Assembly: GCF_050490315.1 (NCBI RefSeq)
Contig: NZ_JBNPEO010000012.1
Coordinates: 5,316 to 69,315, forward strand
Source: JBNPEO01 sp050490315
GTDB lineage: Bacteria; Actinomycetota; Actinomycetes; Actinomycetales; Micrococcaceae
DNA length: 64,000 nt
Direction: 5' to 3'
The translations under genes were made by a program, and so were the position numbers. Within the stretch, counting starts at the first letter, position 1; every line of letters begins with the position of its first letter. The notes beneath the pieces are model-generated. The model had not been told where the DNA came from, did no database searches, and worked only from the letters and a program-made list of their open reading frames with translations. Below are positions 43,315-52,028 of the stretch, one piece after another.

Positions 43315-45254
43315 ACACCGAATCGCTTAACTCCGAGCCGCTTAACGTCGAGCCACTGAGCGCCCAGCCCGGCACCAAAACCTCCGGACCCGTTCTGAGA
43401 GCTGTCAAACAATACCCGCTGGTGGCCTTGACCGTTCTGGTGGGTGCCGCCGTCGGAATTCTTTTACTGACCGGCCAGCCGGTGGCGGCCCAATGGACAG
43501 CCACCGTTTTTGCACTCGGCGTCACAGCGGTCCGGACCATCGCCATGGTCCGGGAAATTTTTCACGGAAAGTGGGGCATTGACCTCCTGGCCGTGACAGC
43601 CATTGTGGCCACAGTTCTGGTGGGCGAATACATCGCCTCGCTGATTATTGTCCTGATGCTCACCGGTGGTGAAGCGCTGGAAACCTTTGCGCAAGGCCGG
43701 GCCTCCCGGGAGCTCCGCTCGCTCTTGGACCGCTCACCAAGGATCGCTCACCGCGAAGCCAAGGGGGTGGGAAGCGTTGCCGAGGACATCCCCGTAGCTG
43801 ACGTGGAAATTGGGGATGTGCTGCTGATTAAGCCGTCAGAAATCCTTCCAGTGGACGGCGAGCTACTCACCGAGGCCGGGATTTTTGATGAGTCAGCGCT
43901 CACCGGTGAAAGCCTCCCCGTGGAGCACGTCCGTGGTGACACTCTTCTGAGCGGGTCCCTTAACGGCGAAGCTGCTGTTCACCTGCGGGCCACGGCCACT
44001 TCCGCGAACTCCCAGTACAGCCAAATTGTGGCGTTGGTCCAAGAAGCAGCTGCTAGCCGGGCGCCCACCGTCCGGCTGGCCGACCGGTACGCCGTCCCCT
44101 TCACGCTAATAGCATTGATTCTGGCCGGACTCGCCTGGTTTATCAGTGGTGAGCCGCACCGCTTTGCCGAAGTCCTAGTGGTAGCCACACCGTGTCCTCT
44201 GCTGATCGCCGCACCAGTGGCCTTTTTGGCAGGAACCAGCCGTGCAGCCCACGCCGGCATCATCATCAAAAACGCCGGCACCCTTGAACAACTTGCCCGG
44301 GTCAAAACTGCCGTGTTCGACAAAACCGGAACACTCACCCATGGACACCCCACCCTTGAGAGAATCCAGATCGCGCAGAGCGCGCCCGCAGGACTCACAG
44401 CCGATCGTCTGCTGCAATTGGCGGCCTCCGCGGAACAATATTCTTCCCATGTGCTAGCCAGTTCCGTGATGAACTCCGCACGCGCCAAAGGCTTGGCCCT
44501 CTTGCCTGCCACCGATGCCCGCGAACACGCCACCGACGGCGTTACAGCCCAGTGCCAGGGTCACACCGTAGTGCTTGGCAAAGCAGCGTTTGTGGCCGCA
44601 GCAACCACTGGATTTACCCGAACCATCCTTGCGAGCGGGCAACTGGGCATCTACCTTGGGGTGGACGGCCAGTTCGCCGGGGCCCTCATGATGAGTGACC
44701 CGCTGCGCGAAAACGCCCCCGCCACGGTGGCTGCACTCCGCGCACTTGGAGTCCAAGAAACTCTGCTCCTCACCGGAGATGCCACCTCAACCGCCGAGCA
44801 CATTGGCCGCGAAGTAGGCATCAGCACGGTTCATGCTGAATGCCTGCCCGCGGACAAAGTCACCGCCGTAGCAGCCATCACCCAACGCCCCGTCATGATG
44901 GTGGGCGACGGCATCAATGACGCACCGGTCCTCGCTGCGGCCGACGTCGGCATAGCGATGGGTGCCAAAGGCGCCACAGCGGCAAGCGAGTCAGCCGACG
45001 TCGTTATTATGATCGACGACCTATCCAGAACCTCACTCGCCGTGGAGATTGGCCAGTACACACTCAAGATTGCTCACACCAGTATTTGGACCGGGATACT
45101 ACTGAGCCTCGGCTTGATGGTGGCAGCCGCATTTGGACTGATCCCCGCCGTTGCCGGCGCGCTCCTGCAAGAATTGGTGGATTTGGCCACCATCCTCAAC
45201 GCCCTCCGGGCCCTCGGCGACGGCCACAAGCGCTCACCCGTAGCTCCGCGCTAG
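43311..45254 (+). CDS. P1B-type heavy-metal P-type ATPase (TPC-motif group)
   Basis: The protein exports or imports metal ions using ATP. It shows the TGES loop, transmembrane TPCPL metal motif (VVATPCPLLIAAPVAF), phosphorylation motif DKTGTLT, SSHVLA in place of the classical SEHPL, and GDGINDAPVLAAADVGIAMG. No N-terminal metal-binding domain is present. The family needs residues such as KQYPLVALTVLVG ahead of the first helix, and these lie upstream of the GTG at 43422. No ATG, GTG or TTG exists there, but a CTG at 43311 overlaps the preceding stop (CTGA) and has GGAG eight bases upstream. I therefore propose a CTG start, giving 647 residues. The metal is unknown. It ends convergently with mgtA, stops overlapping in CTAG. 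Confidence 0.85.
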   Translation: MNTESLNSEPLNVEPLSAQPGTKTSGPVLRAVKQYPLVALTVLVGAAVGILLLTGQPVAAQWTATVFALGVTAVRTIAMVREIFHGKWGIDLLAVTAIVATVLVGEYIASLIIVLMLTGGEALETFAQGRASRELRSLLDRSPRIAHREAKGVGSVAEDIPVADVEIGDVLLIKPSEILPVDGELLTEAGIFDESALTGESLPVEHVRGDTLLSGSLNGEAAVHLRATATSANSQYSQIVALVQEAAASRAPTVRLADRYAVPFTLIALILAGLAWFISGEPHRFAEVLVVATPCPLLIAAPVAFLAGTSRAAHAGIIIKNAGTLEQLARVKTAVFDKTGTLTHGHPTLERIQIAQSAPAGLTADRLLQLAASAEQYSSHVLASSVMNSARAKGLALLPATDAREHATDGVTAQCQGHTVVLGKAAFVAAATTGFTRTILASGQLGIYLGVDGQFAGALMMSDPLRENAPATVAALRALGVQETLLLTGDATSTAEHIGREVGISTVHAECLPADKVTAVAAITQRPVMMVGDGINDAPVLAAADVGIAMGAKGATAASESADVVIMIDDLSRTSLAVEIGQYTLKIAHTSIWTGILLSLGLMVAAAFGLIPAVAGALLQELVDLATILNALRALGDGHKRSPVAPR

Positions 45255-47896
45255 AGCTGCTGAGAAACACTAAAGCGGGCCGCCCGGCGGTGAACATGGT
45301 GCGTCCGCCCACGAGGCTTCGCGGCAGTGGCGGGTAGCTCCGTTTGAGCGGACCGGGCAAAGAACCAGTGCTTGGCGGTCTCCACAAGTACCAAATACAC
45401 CACTGTCATGGCCAGAAGCGCTAAGAAGAACGGCACAGGTAGCGGATCAAAACCAAGAACCGGCCCCACCGGCGACAGCGGCAAATAGATCCCGGCGGCC
45501 ACCACACTCAGCGAGGCCCACAACAAACCTGCCGAAGGTCTGCTGCGCAAAAACGGTACACGGCGGGTTCTGATGGCAAAAATGATCAACGTTTGAGTGG
45601 CGATGGATTCAATAAACCAACCTGCCCGGAACTCGCCAGGGGCTGCATTAAAAACAAACAACATCAACCCAAAGGTGGCGAAGTCGAACAGAGAACTGAT
45701 GGGACCAAAGAGGAACATAAAACGGCGAATAAAGGCAATGTCCCAGTGCGATGGCGCTCGCAATTGTTCCTTGTCCACCCGGTCCCCCGGAATGGCCAAC
45801 TGGCCAGTGTCGTAGAGCAGATTGTTGAGCAGGATCTGGCCCGGCAGCATGGGCAAAAAACTCAAGACCACAGAGGCCGTTGCTGCGCTAAACATGTTCC
45901 CAAAATTGCTCGAAGTCCCCATCAGGACGTACTTGATGGTGTTAGCAAAAATGCGCCTCCCCTCCCGGACACCTTCCGCCAAAACCCCCAGGTCCTTGTC
46001 CATCAACACAATGTCAGCAGCACCCTTGGCAACATCCGTGGCGGTCTCCACCGAAATTCCAACGTCCGCCGCGTGCAAGGCGAGGGCGTCATTGACGCCA
46101 TCGCCCAAAAAGCCCACAGCCCGGCCTTTTTGGCGCAGGGCCCGGATGATCCGTGCTTTCTGTTCTGGGGAAACACGGGAGAAAATGCTCGCCTCATTCG
46201 CAGCTACCGCCAACTCTTCTGCGGAGAATGCATCAATCTCAGTTCCGGTGAGCGTCCCGCCGGAAACCAAACCCAAGTCGGCGCACACCTTTGCCGCCAC
46301 CCTTGCGTTATCCCCCGTGGCAACTTTCACGGCAATCCCTAGGTCCGCGAGCGCCTTGAGTGAATCTTGGGCACTGACTTTGGGCTTATCCAAAAACACG
46401 AGGAACCCGGCCAAGACCAGACCGTGCTCATCTGCCGGTGTAATAGCCGATTTGCCCACCACTTCCCGGTAGGCAACGGCGATAACTCTTGATCCGGCGT
46501 CGTACTCATTGTCCAAAAGTTGCTGGGCGGCGGCCGGGACGTCGGCGCAGACTGCCATCACGTCCTCTGGTGATCCCTTGGTGACGATCTGCTGGTGACC
46601 GGCGGAGCTGCTGATGAGTACGCTGGTCATCCGCCGCTGGTGATCAAAAGGGAGGATGGCCAACTGCTGCTGGGCCGTGGTGCTGAAATCTTGGGCGTCG
46701 CTTGCGTCCCACAGGGCTGTGTCCAGCGGGTTCTGGCCCAGGGTTAGTACTGGTGTGTGGGAGTAGTCGGCCTCTGTGGCGAGCAGGCCCAAGGTAAACA
46801 GCTCGTCCTGGGTAACGTCCGTGCGCACGGGGTGGGCTGCCACAAAACTGATGTGCCCCTCGGTGAGGGTTCCGGTTTTGTCCGTGACCAGCACGTCCAT
46901 GTCTCCGAGGTCCTCAATACAGACCAGACGTTTGACCAGGACTTTCCGCTTAGCCAGGGCCCGAGTTCCAGCCGCCAGGCAGGTGCTCACCACGGCTGGC
47001 AGTAACTGTGGGGTAATGCCCACAGCGATTGCGAGGGAAAAGAGCAGTGACTCCAGGAGCGGGCGTCCCAAAAGGAGGTTGGCAATAAAGATCAGAGTGG
47101 TCAGTCCTACCGCCACTTGCAGCAGGAGGAAGGAGAAACGCTTGAGCCCGTTTTGGAACTCTGTTTGTGGTTGGCGCTCCCCCAAACCCATAGCGATCTT
47201 GCCAAACTCGGCGCGTCCACCGGTAGTAACCACCACCCCGGTGCAACTGCCAGCGGCGATGATGGTGCCCATAAAGAGGCAACAGGACAATTCCGCTAGG
47301 ACGCGGTCACCCTCACACGGTGCTGGGTCCTTATCTACTGGGAGCGATTCCCCTGTGAGAATGCTTTCATCGCACTGCAAACCCTGCGACGTCAGTAGCC
47401 TGATGTCCGCAGGGATCAAGCCGCCCAAGGCCAAACGGACCACGTCACCGGGAACAAGATCCACCACGTTGATGCGTGATTCTTTGCCGTCCCGCAAGAC
47501 CACCACTGTGTGTGTCACTCGATCATGCAGCGCTTCGGCGGCACGCTCAGCGCGGAATTCGTTGGTGAAGCCCAAGCCCACACTGACCACGAGGATCACA
47601 CCAATTACGATGGAGTTGGTGGCGTCACCCAAAAATAGCGACAAGCCCGCCGTGATGATCAGCAGGATCAGGATGGGGCTTTTGAGCTGACGGCCTAAGA
47701 CCGACCAGCCACTGGCCCTGTGTGTTCTCAGTGCATTGGGGCCAACGGCTTGCAAGCGTTTGGCGGCCTCGGCGCTATCAAGACCGTTGTCCCTGGATTG
47801 CAAGTCTTGAAGGACTTTGCCAATCTCATCCCCGGCCGATTCAGGCGCAGTGAAGCGGCGGAAATCCGTTGCTTCTTTCACTCCAGCAAGGCTCAC
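45251..47896 (-). CDS. mgtA: Magnesium-translocating P-type ATPase
   Basis: The 881-residue protein is a P3B-type ATPase of the MgtA/MgtB family, which imports Mg2+ down its gradient using ATP. Visible motifs are LTGESLPVDKDP, SLAIAVGITPQLLPAVVST in the membrane core, the phosphorylation site DKTGTLTEG, and GDGVNDALALHAADVGISV. The length is normal for the family. It is divergent from phosphoketolase, and the box at 47998 lies between the two starts, about 100 bp from this one. In mycobacteria the DosR regulon includes another P-type ATPase (CtpF), so an energy- or ion-balance role in hypoxia is plausible but inferred. Confidence 0.92.
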   Translation of the reverse strand: MSLAGVKEATDFRRFTAPESAGDEIGKVLQDLQSRDNGLDSAEAAKRLQAVGPNALRTHRASGWSVLGRQLKSPILILLIITAGLSLFLGDATNSIVIGVILVVSVGLGFTNEFRAERAAEALHDRVTHTVVVLRDGKESRINVVDLVPGDVVRLALGGLIPADIRLLTSQGLQCDESILTGESLPVDKDPAPCEGDRVLAELSCCLFMGTIIAAGSCTGVVVTTGGRAEFGKIAMGLGERQPQTEFQNGLKRFSFLLLQVAVGLTTLIFIANLLLGRPLLESLLFSLAIAVGITPQLLPAVVSTCLAAGTRALAKRKVLVKRLVCIEDLGDMDVLVTDKTGTLTEGHISFVAAHPVRTDVTQDELFTLGLLATEADYSHTPVLTLGQNPLDTALWDASDAQDFSTTAQQQLAILPFDHQRRMTSVLISSSAGHQQIVTKGSPEDVMAVCADVPAAAQQLLDNEYDAGSRVIAVAYREVVGKSAITPADEHGLVLAGFLVFLDKPKVSAQDSLKALADLGIAVKVATGDNARVAAKVCADLGLVSGGTLTGTEIDAFSAEELAVAANEASIFSRVSPEQKARIIRALRQKGRAVGFLGDGVNDALALHAADVGISVETATDVAKGAADIVLMDKDLGVLAEGVREGRRIFANTIKYVLMGTSSNFGNMFSAATASVVLSFLPMLPGQILLNNLLYDTGQLAIPGDRVDKEQLRAPSHWDIAFIRRFMFLFGPISSLFDFATFGLMLFVFNAAPGEFRAGWFIESIATQTLIIFAIRTRRVPFLRSRPSAGLLWASLSVVAAGIYLPLSPVGPVLGFDPLPVPFFLALLAMTVVYLVLVETAKHWFFARSAQTELPATAAKPRGRTHHVHRRAARFSVSQQL

Positions 47897-47997
47897 TAAC
47901 TGCCAACCTGTCCTGCAGCGGTGGTTGCTGCGTTTTGTCCCTGTGGTGGGCCCAGTTGTCCCGTGCCTTACATATTCCAGTAGCCGAGCGTTCCTGC

Positions 47998-48017
47998 ACA
48001 GGGTCCAAAGTCCCTTT
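47998..48017. promoter_or_regulatory. DosR/DevR-like box between mgtA and phosphoketolase
   Basis: The core GGGTCCAAAGTCCC at 48001-48014 is the exact reverse complement of the core at 39523-39536 before the response regulator. It is 51 bp before the TTG start of phosphoketolase and 101 bp before the divergent ATPase start. Confidence 0.75.
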
Positions 48018-48067
48018 CAGTCAGCACCGGCAGATGCCACACTGAGGAAGAACGTTGATTACCAGCA

Positions 48068-50542
48068 TTGACCATGCAGCCAACGCGGTGGACATCCACC
48101 CCAACGGATCCGGGGCAAGCCTTGAACAACGAAGAAACCCAGCACAACGCGTCACCTTTCACGCCTGCCGTAAACTCCGGCGTTCCCGCAGAATTTGTTG
48201 AGCTGGACAGGTACTGGCACGCAGCCAACTACCTGACGGTGGCGCAAATTTATCTGCAAGAAAACGCCCTCTTGCGTGAGCCGCTGCGTGTGGAGCACAT
48301 CAAATCCAGACTCTTAGGCCACTGGGGCACCAGCCCTGGATTGTCCTTGCTGTACGTGCACTTGAACAGGCTGATCAACAAAACCGGCGCTAAAGTTCTT
48401 TTTGTTGCCGGGCCGGGCCACGGTGGGCCGGCCGTCGTCGCAAATGTCTATTTGGAAGGTTCTTATTCCGAGGTTTACCCCGAGGTTAGTGAGAACCATA
48501 AGGGTCTGCGGAAAATGATCCGTCAGTTCTCAACCCCGGGCGGTATTCCCAGCCATGTTGGCCCGCCCACGCCCGGTTCCATCCATGAAGGTGGCGAACT
48601 GGGGTACGCACTCTCGCACGCCGCCGGTGCCGCAATGGACAATCCAGAACTGATTGTGGCGTGTGTGGTGGGTGATGGGGAGGCAGAGACCGGCCCCTTG
48701 GAAGGTGCCTGGAAAATCCCCGCATTCTTGAACCCACGCCGTGACGGTGCTGTTTTGCCCATCCTGCACCTGAATGGTTACAAGATTGCTGGGCCCACTG
48801 TGTTGGGACGCCAATCGGACCAACAGGTAATGGACTTGCTCAGTGCTCACGGTTGGGACCCCATAGTGGTCTCCGGTGATGACCCGGCATTGGTTCACCC
48901 AGCTCTGGCCCAGGCCGTAGAAAAAGCTCATAAGCGCATTGTGCAGATTCAGGCCCAGGCACGGGAACGCGGCACTAACGGTATTCCCCGCTGGCCGGCG
49001 ATTATTCTGCGTACCCCCAAGGGCTGGACCGGACCGTCCTCGGTGGACGGCGTCCCGGTTGAAGGGACCTTCCGTTCCCACCAAGTACCGCTCTCCGGTG
49101 TGAAGGAAAACCCGGAGCATTTGGCCCAGCTTGAGGCGTGGTTGCGGTCCTATAAACCAGAAACACTGTTCGACGACGAAGGGCGGCTAGTGCCTGAGCT
49201 TGCGGCTTTGGCCCCGGCCGGTGAAGCGCGTATGGGTTCCAGTAAGTGGGCTCAAGGTGGTCCAGCCTTGGCGCCGCTGCCCATCCGGCCCTTGGAAAAT
49301 TATGCCCTCGAAGTGGGCGTTCCTGGTTCTACTAAGCACGAAACCACCAAAGTTCTGGGCGAGATGCTCCGGGACATTTACACTGACACATCAGACGATC
49401 CGCGGTTCCGGCTCTTTAGCCCCGATGAGACAAATAGCAACCGGCTAGGTGCCGTGTTTGAGGTAACCGATCGTTGCCTGATGGAGCCGGTTCAAGAAGG
49501 CGATGACCACCTTTCCCCAGACGGGCGGGTGATGGAAGTTCTCTCCGAACACTTGTGCCAAGGCTGGCTGGAGGGGTATTCGCTCACTGGACGTTACGGT
49601 CTTTTTGCCACCTATGAGGCCTTTGCCATGGTCAGCGCCTCCATGACCATCCAGCACACCAAGTGGTTGCAACACGCACGCGATTTGCCATGGCGGAACC
49701 CCGTTCCCAGCCTGAACATTTTGTTGACCTCGACCTGTTGGCGCAATGACCACAACGGTTTCAGCCACCAGGGCCCCGGGCTCATTGATACGGTCCTCTC
49801 GCTCTCCGGATCTGTGGTTCGGGTATACCTGCCACCAGATTCCAACACTCTGCTAGCAGTCTCCGAACATGTTCTCCTGAGCAAGGACTACGTGAACTTG
49901 GTGGTGGTGGACAAACAAGCTCACCCACAGTATTTGACCCTCGAAGAGGCGCGTCATCATGCCGAAGCTGGTGCTTCAATCTGGCATTGGGCCGGGAACG
50001 AGGCTGAAACCAAAGAGGCCGCCGATCCTGATGTGGTGATGGCGTGCGCCGGTGACGTACCCACGGAAGAAACCCTCGCGGCAGCGTGGCTCCTGCAACG
50101 GCACATGCCACGCCTCAAAGTCCGGGTAGTCAACGTGATGGACGTGATGGTCCTGCCGCCCGATGATGCGCACCCGCACGGTATCAGTGACGCGGACTTC
50201 GAAAAACTTTTTACTTCCGACGGCGAGGTGATAGTTGCATGGCACGGTTACGCCCGAGCCTTCCACCAACTCCTTCACGGCCGCCAACACCCGGGCCGCT
50301 TTCATGTGCGCGGGTATAACGAACAGGGCACCACCACTACCCCGTTCGACATGGTGGTCCTTAACAGGATGAGCCGCTACCACTTGGCACTTGAATCCAT
50401 CCGCCGGGCCGGGCAGCACGTTGACGGTGCCCAAGAATTGATTGAACATTGCAACACCATGCTGGCCCGGCACGCCAGCTATGTTCAGGAACATTTGGAG
50501 GATATGCCAGAAATTCGCGATTGGGTGTGGTCAGCGCCCTAA
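48068..50542 (+). CDS. xfp: Phosphoketolase (xylulose-5-phosphate/fructose-6-phosphate)
   Basis: The protein of about 820 residues cleaves xylulose 5-phosphate or fructose 6-phosphate with phosphate to acetyl phosphate plus glyceraldehyde 3-phosphate or erythrose 4-phosphate. It uses thiamine diphosphate. Signatures are FVAGPGHGGPAVVAN, EGGELGYALSHAAGAAMDNP, the ThDP motif GDGEAETGPLE, and SWRNDHNG-like TCWRNDHNGFSHQGPG. Acetyl phosphate could yield ATP without respiration, which fits a hypoxia regulon. The start is uncertain (TTG 48068, ATG 48074 or a later TTG). It overlaps the convergent apbE by 12 nt. Confidence 0.95.
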   Translation: MTMQPTRWTSTPTDPGQALNNEETQHNASPFTPAVNSGVPAEFVELDRYWHAANYLTVAQIYLQENALLREPLRVEHIKSRLLGHWGTSPGLSLLYVHLNRLINKTGAKVLFVAGPGHGGPAVVANVYLEGSYSEVYPEVSENHKGLRKMIRQFSTPGGIPSHVGPPTPGSIHEGGELGYALSHAAGAAMDNPELIVACVVGDGEAETGPLEGAWKIPAFLNPRRDGAVLPILHLNGYKIAGPTVLGRQSDQQVMDLLSAHGWDPIVVSGDDPALVHPALAQAVEKAHKRIVQIQAQARERGTNGIPRWPAIILRTPKGWTGPSSVDGVPVEGTFRSHQVPLSGVKENPEHLAQLEAWLRSYKPETLFDDEGRLVPELAALAPAGEARMGSSKWAQGGPALAPLPIRPLENYALEVGVPGSTKHETTKVLGEMLRDIYTDTSDDPRFRLFSPDETNSNRLGAVFEVTDRCLMEPVQEGDDHLSPDGRVMEVLSEHLCQGWLEGYSLTGRYGLFATYEAFAMVSASMTIQHTKWLQHARDLPWRNPVPSLNILLTSTCWRNDHNGFSHQGPGLIDTVLSLSGSVVRVYLPPDSNTLLAVSEHVLLSKDYVNLVVVDKQAHPQYLTLEEARHHAEAGASIWHWAGNEAETKEAADPDVVMACAGDVPTEETLAAAWLLQRHMPRLKVRVVNVMDVMVLPPDDAHPHGISDADFEKLFTSDGEVIVAWHGYARAFHQLLHGRQHPGRFHVRGYNEQGTTTTPFDMVVLNRMSRYHLALESIRRAGQHVDGAQELIEHCNTMLARHASYVQEHLEDMPEIRDWVWSAP

Positions 50543-51499
50543 CTCGGGCGCTGGCCAGCCGCCGGTGGTGACTACCCTGTGCTGCTGATCAACAAATCTG
50601 GCGGCAACACCGGCAGCTTTGAACCAGTCAACGGCGCCAAAGCCGCGCACAATTCCTGCGGTGCTGTACGCATTGGCCTGCAAGCACGTTGGCGCCGCCA
50701 CGGTGACTGATCTCCACACGGGCTCCACTGGTGTGCCAAATCGTGGGTCCAAAATGTGGTGAACTTCTTTACCGTTCTGCACCCAACGCCGCTTCTGCGT
50801 ACTGGAGGTGGCCATGGCGTGCCCAGCCGCTAAGCCAACCTGCTGCCACGGGTCTTGGGCGAGGTCTTGGACCAAAACCTGCCAACCACCCAGCGGTGCC
50901 GGACCCGCCGTCGCAATATCCCCACCCAAGGACACTAGAACGCCGGTGCCCAAGGTTGCGGCAACGCGGTCTGCTGCCATGTCTGCGGCAATTGCTTTCG
51001 CTGTGGCGCCCAAGTCCAGGCGAAGGGTCTGCGGCATCTGCAATGTGCGGCCAGTGAGCTTAACGCGCTCCCAGCCCGGTGCACGTCCAATAGTTCTGAC
51101 CTGCACCACCACCGAAGACGCCGAAGGGTGTTTTAGCCCGCTGCGAAGTTTTACTTCCTTGAGGTCGCGGTCATAGCCCAGGGAGTCCATGTCGCGTCCC
51201 AAGGTGGGGTCCACTGCCCCATCCGTCCATCGGGCGGCGTCGAGTGCACCAGCCACCAGCAGGGCCAAGGTTGAGCTAACCGTTGCCCCGGACGCGAGTT
51301 CAGGCTGAAGTTTGGCCAACTCTGAGTCCGGCCGGAAGCGGCTGCCGGCAGCATCCACCTGCGCTATAACTTCCCGAACAATCTCTTCCGCAGCATTTAG
51401 CACCGAGGCGTCGGTGACAGTCAATGACGCTTCAAGACCCCATACTATCCAGTTGGTTTGAGCGATTCTCTCAATGCCGCTCGTCGTGAGATTGCTCAT
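50531..51499 (-). CDS. apbE: FAD:protein FMN transferase
   Basis: ApbE links FMN covalently to Thr residues of redox proteins. The 322-residue protein has GLEASLTVTD at the start, a DAAGSRFRPDSEL segment, GAVDPTLGRDMDSLGYD, the LRLDLGATAKAIAADMA flavin-binding stretch, VSLGGDIAT, and HHILDPRFGTPV with a Mg-binding region before ATCLQANAYSTA-like sequence. The family Thr/Asp metal site is partly altered. It follows the Ser-rich protein gene by 1 nt, so the two are cotranscribed. No FMN-acceptor motif (D-G-x-T/S-A-T type) is seen in the neighbouring small protein. Confidence 0.88.
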   Translation of the reverse strand: MSNLTTSGIERIAQTNWIVWGLEASLTVTDASVLNAAEEIVREVIAQVDAAGSRFRPDSELAKLQPELASGATVSSTLALLVAGALDAARWTDGAVDPTLGRDMDSLGYDRDLKEVKLRSGLKHPSASSVVVQVRTIGRAPGWERVKLTGRTLQMPQTLRLDLGATAKAIAADMAADRVAATLGTGVLVSLGGDIATAGPAPLGGWQVLVQDLAQDPWQQVGLAAGHAMATSSTQKRRWVQNGKEVHHILDPRFGTPVEPVWRSVTVAAPTCLQANAYSTAGIVRGFGAVDWFKAAGVAARFVDQQHRVVTTGGWPAPELGR

Positions 51500-51500
51500 C

Positions 51501-51833
51501 CTAAGAACCCGTTGACTGGCCGCTGATCATTCCACCGTTGCCCTGCTGGACAGAGGTATCACCGGAAGAGTCCGTACTACCTGAGGAAGCGCTGCTGTCC
51601 GAGGATCCACTGCTGCTTGAAGTACCACTATCGCTTGAAGTACCGCTGCTGCTGGTGCTTCCGCTGGTGGTTTGCGAGCTCTGATTCGTGCTGGTGCTGG
51701 ATGCTGCGGCGTGAGTGCTACTCATGGCGTCTACTGTTACGTTGGTGATCCCCACAACTGCCAGACCGCCCACCGCCACTAGCGCTGTGGCCTTAACCGC
51801 ACCCTTGCTTCCATTACTTCGCGGTTCCATCAC
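51501..51833 (-). CDS. Small Ser/Thr-rich membrane-anchored or secreted protein
   Basis: The 110-residue protein has a short basic N-terminus and a hydrophobic segment, ATALVAVGGLAVVGITNVTV. About 65 residues follow that are almost entirely Ser, Thr, Gly and Asp, then a Gly/Gln end. This suggests one membrane anchor or uncleaved signal and an extended, perhaps glycosylated, extracellular stalk. In Arthrobacter relatives, ApbE is often encoded near an FMN-binding ferredoxin-like partner; this protein lacks such a domain, so it may be a degenerate or unrelated partner. Function unknown. Confidence 0.65.
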   Translation of the reverse strand: MMEPRSNGSKGAVKATALVAVGGLAVVGITNVTVDAMSSTHAAASSTSTNQSSQTTSGSTSSSGTSSDSGTSSSSGSSDSSASSGSTDSSGDTSVQQGNGGMISGQSTGS

Positions 51834-52028
51834 AGGCTCCTATCCGTTCGCTGAATCCCCTGAATTCATAGTGGCCGCGGTTCCTGTGATTTGGATTAGT
51901 CAGTTCTTGGAGCGGCCTTTGGATAGTGGCCGGTGGTGCCCACAGTTGTGACTTCCGTCCGCGCTGATGAAAACCTCTCAAACACACGCTGCTCAGTGCC
52001 TGGCATACACCCGGGTCTGCCTTCAGAG

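Noticed and set aside
51913..51926. A DosR-like box before the Ser-rich protein/apbE operon
   Set aside because: CGGCCTTTGGATAG matches the 14-bp core in only about nine positions, which is too weak to list.
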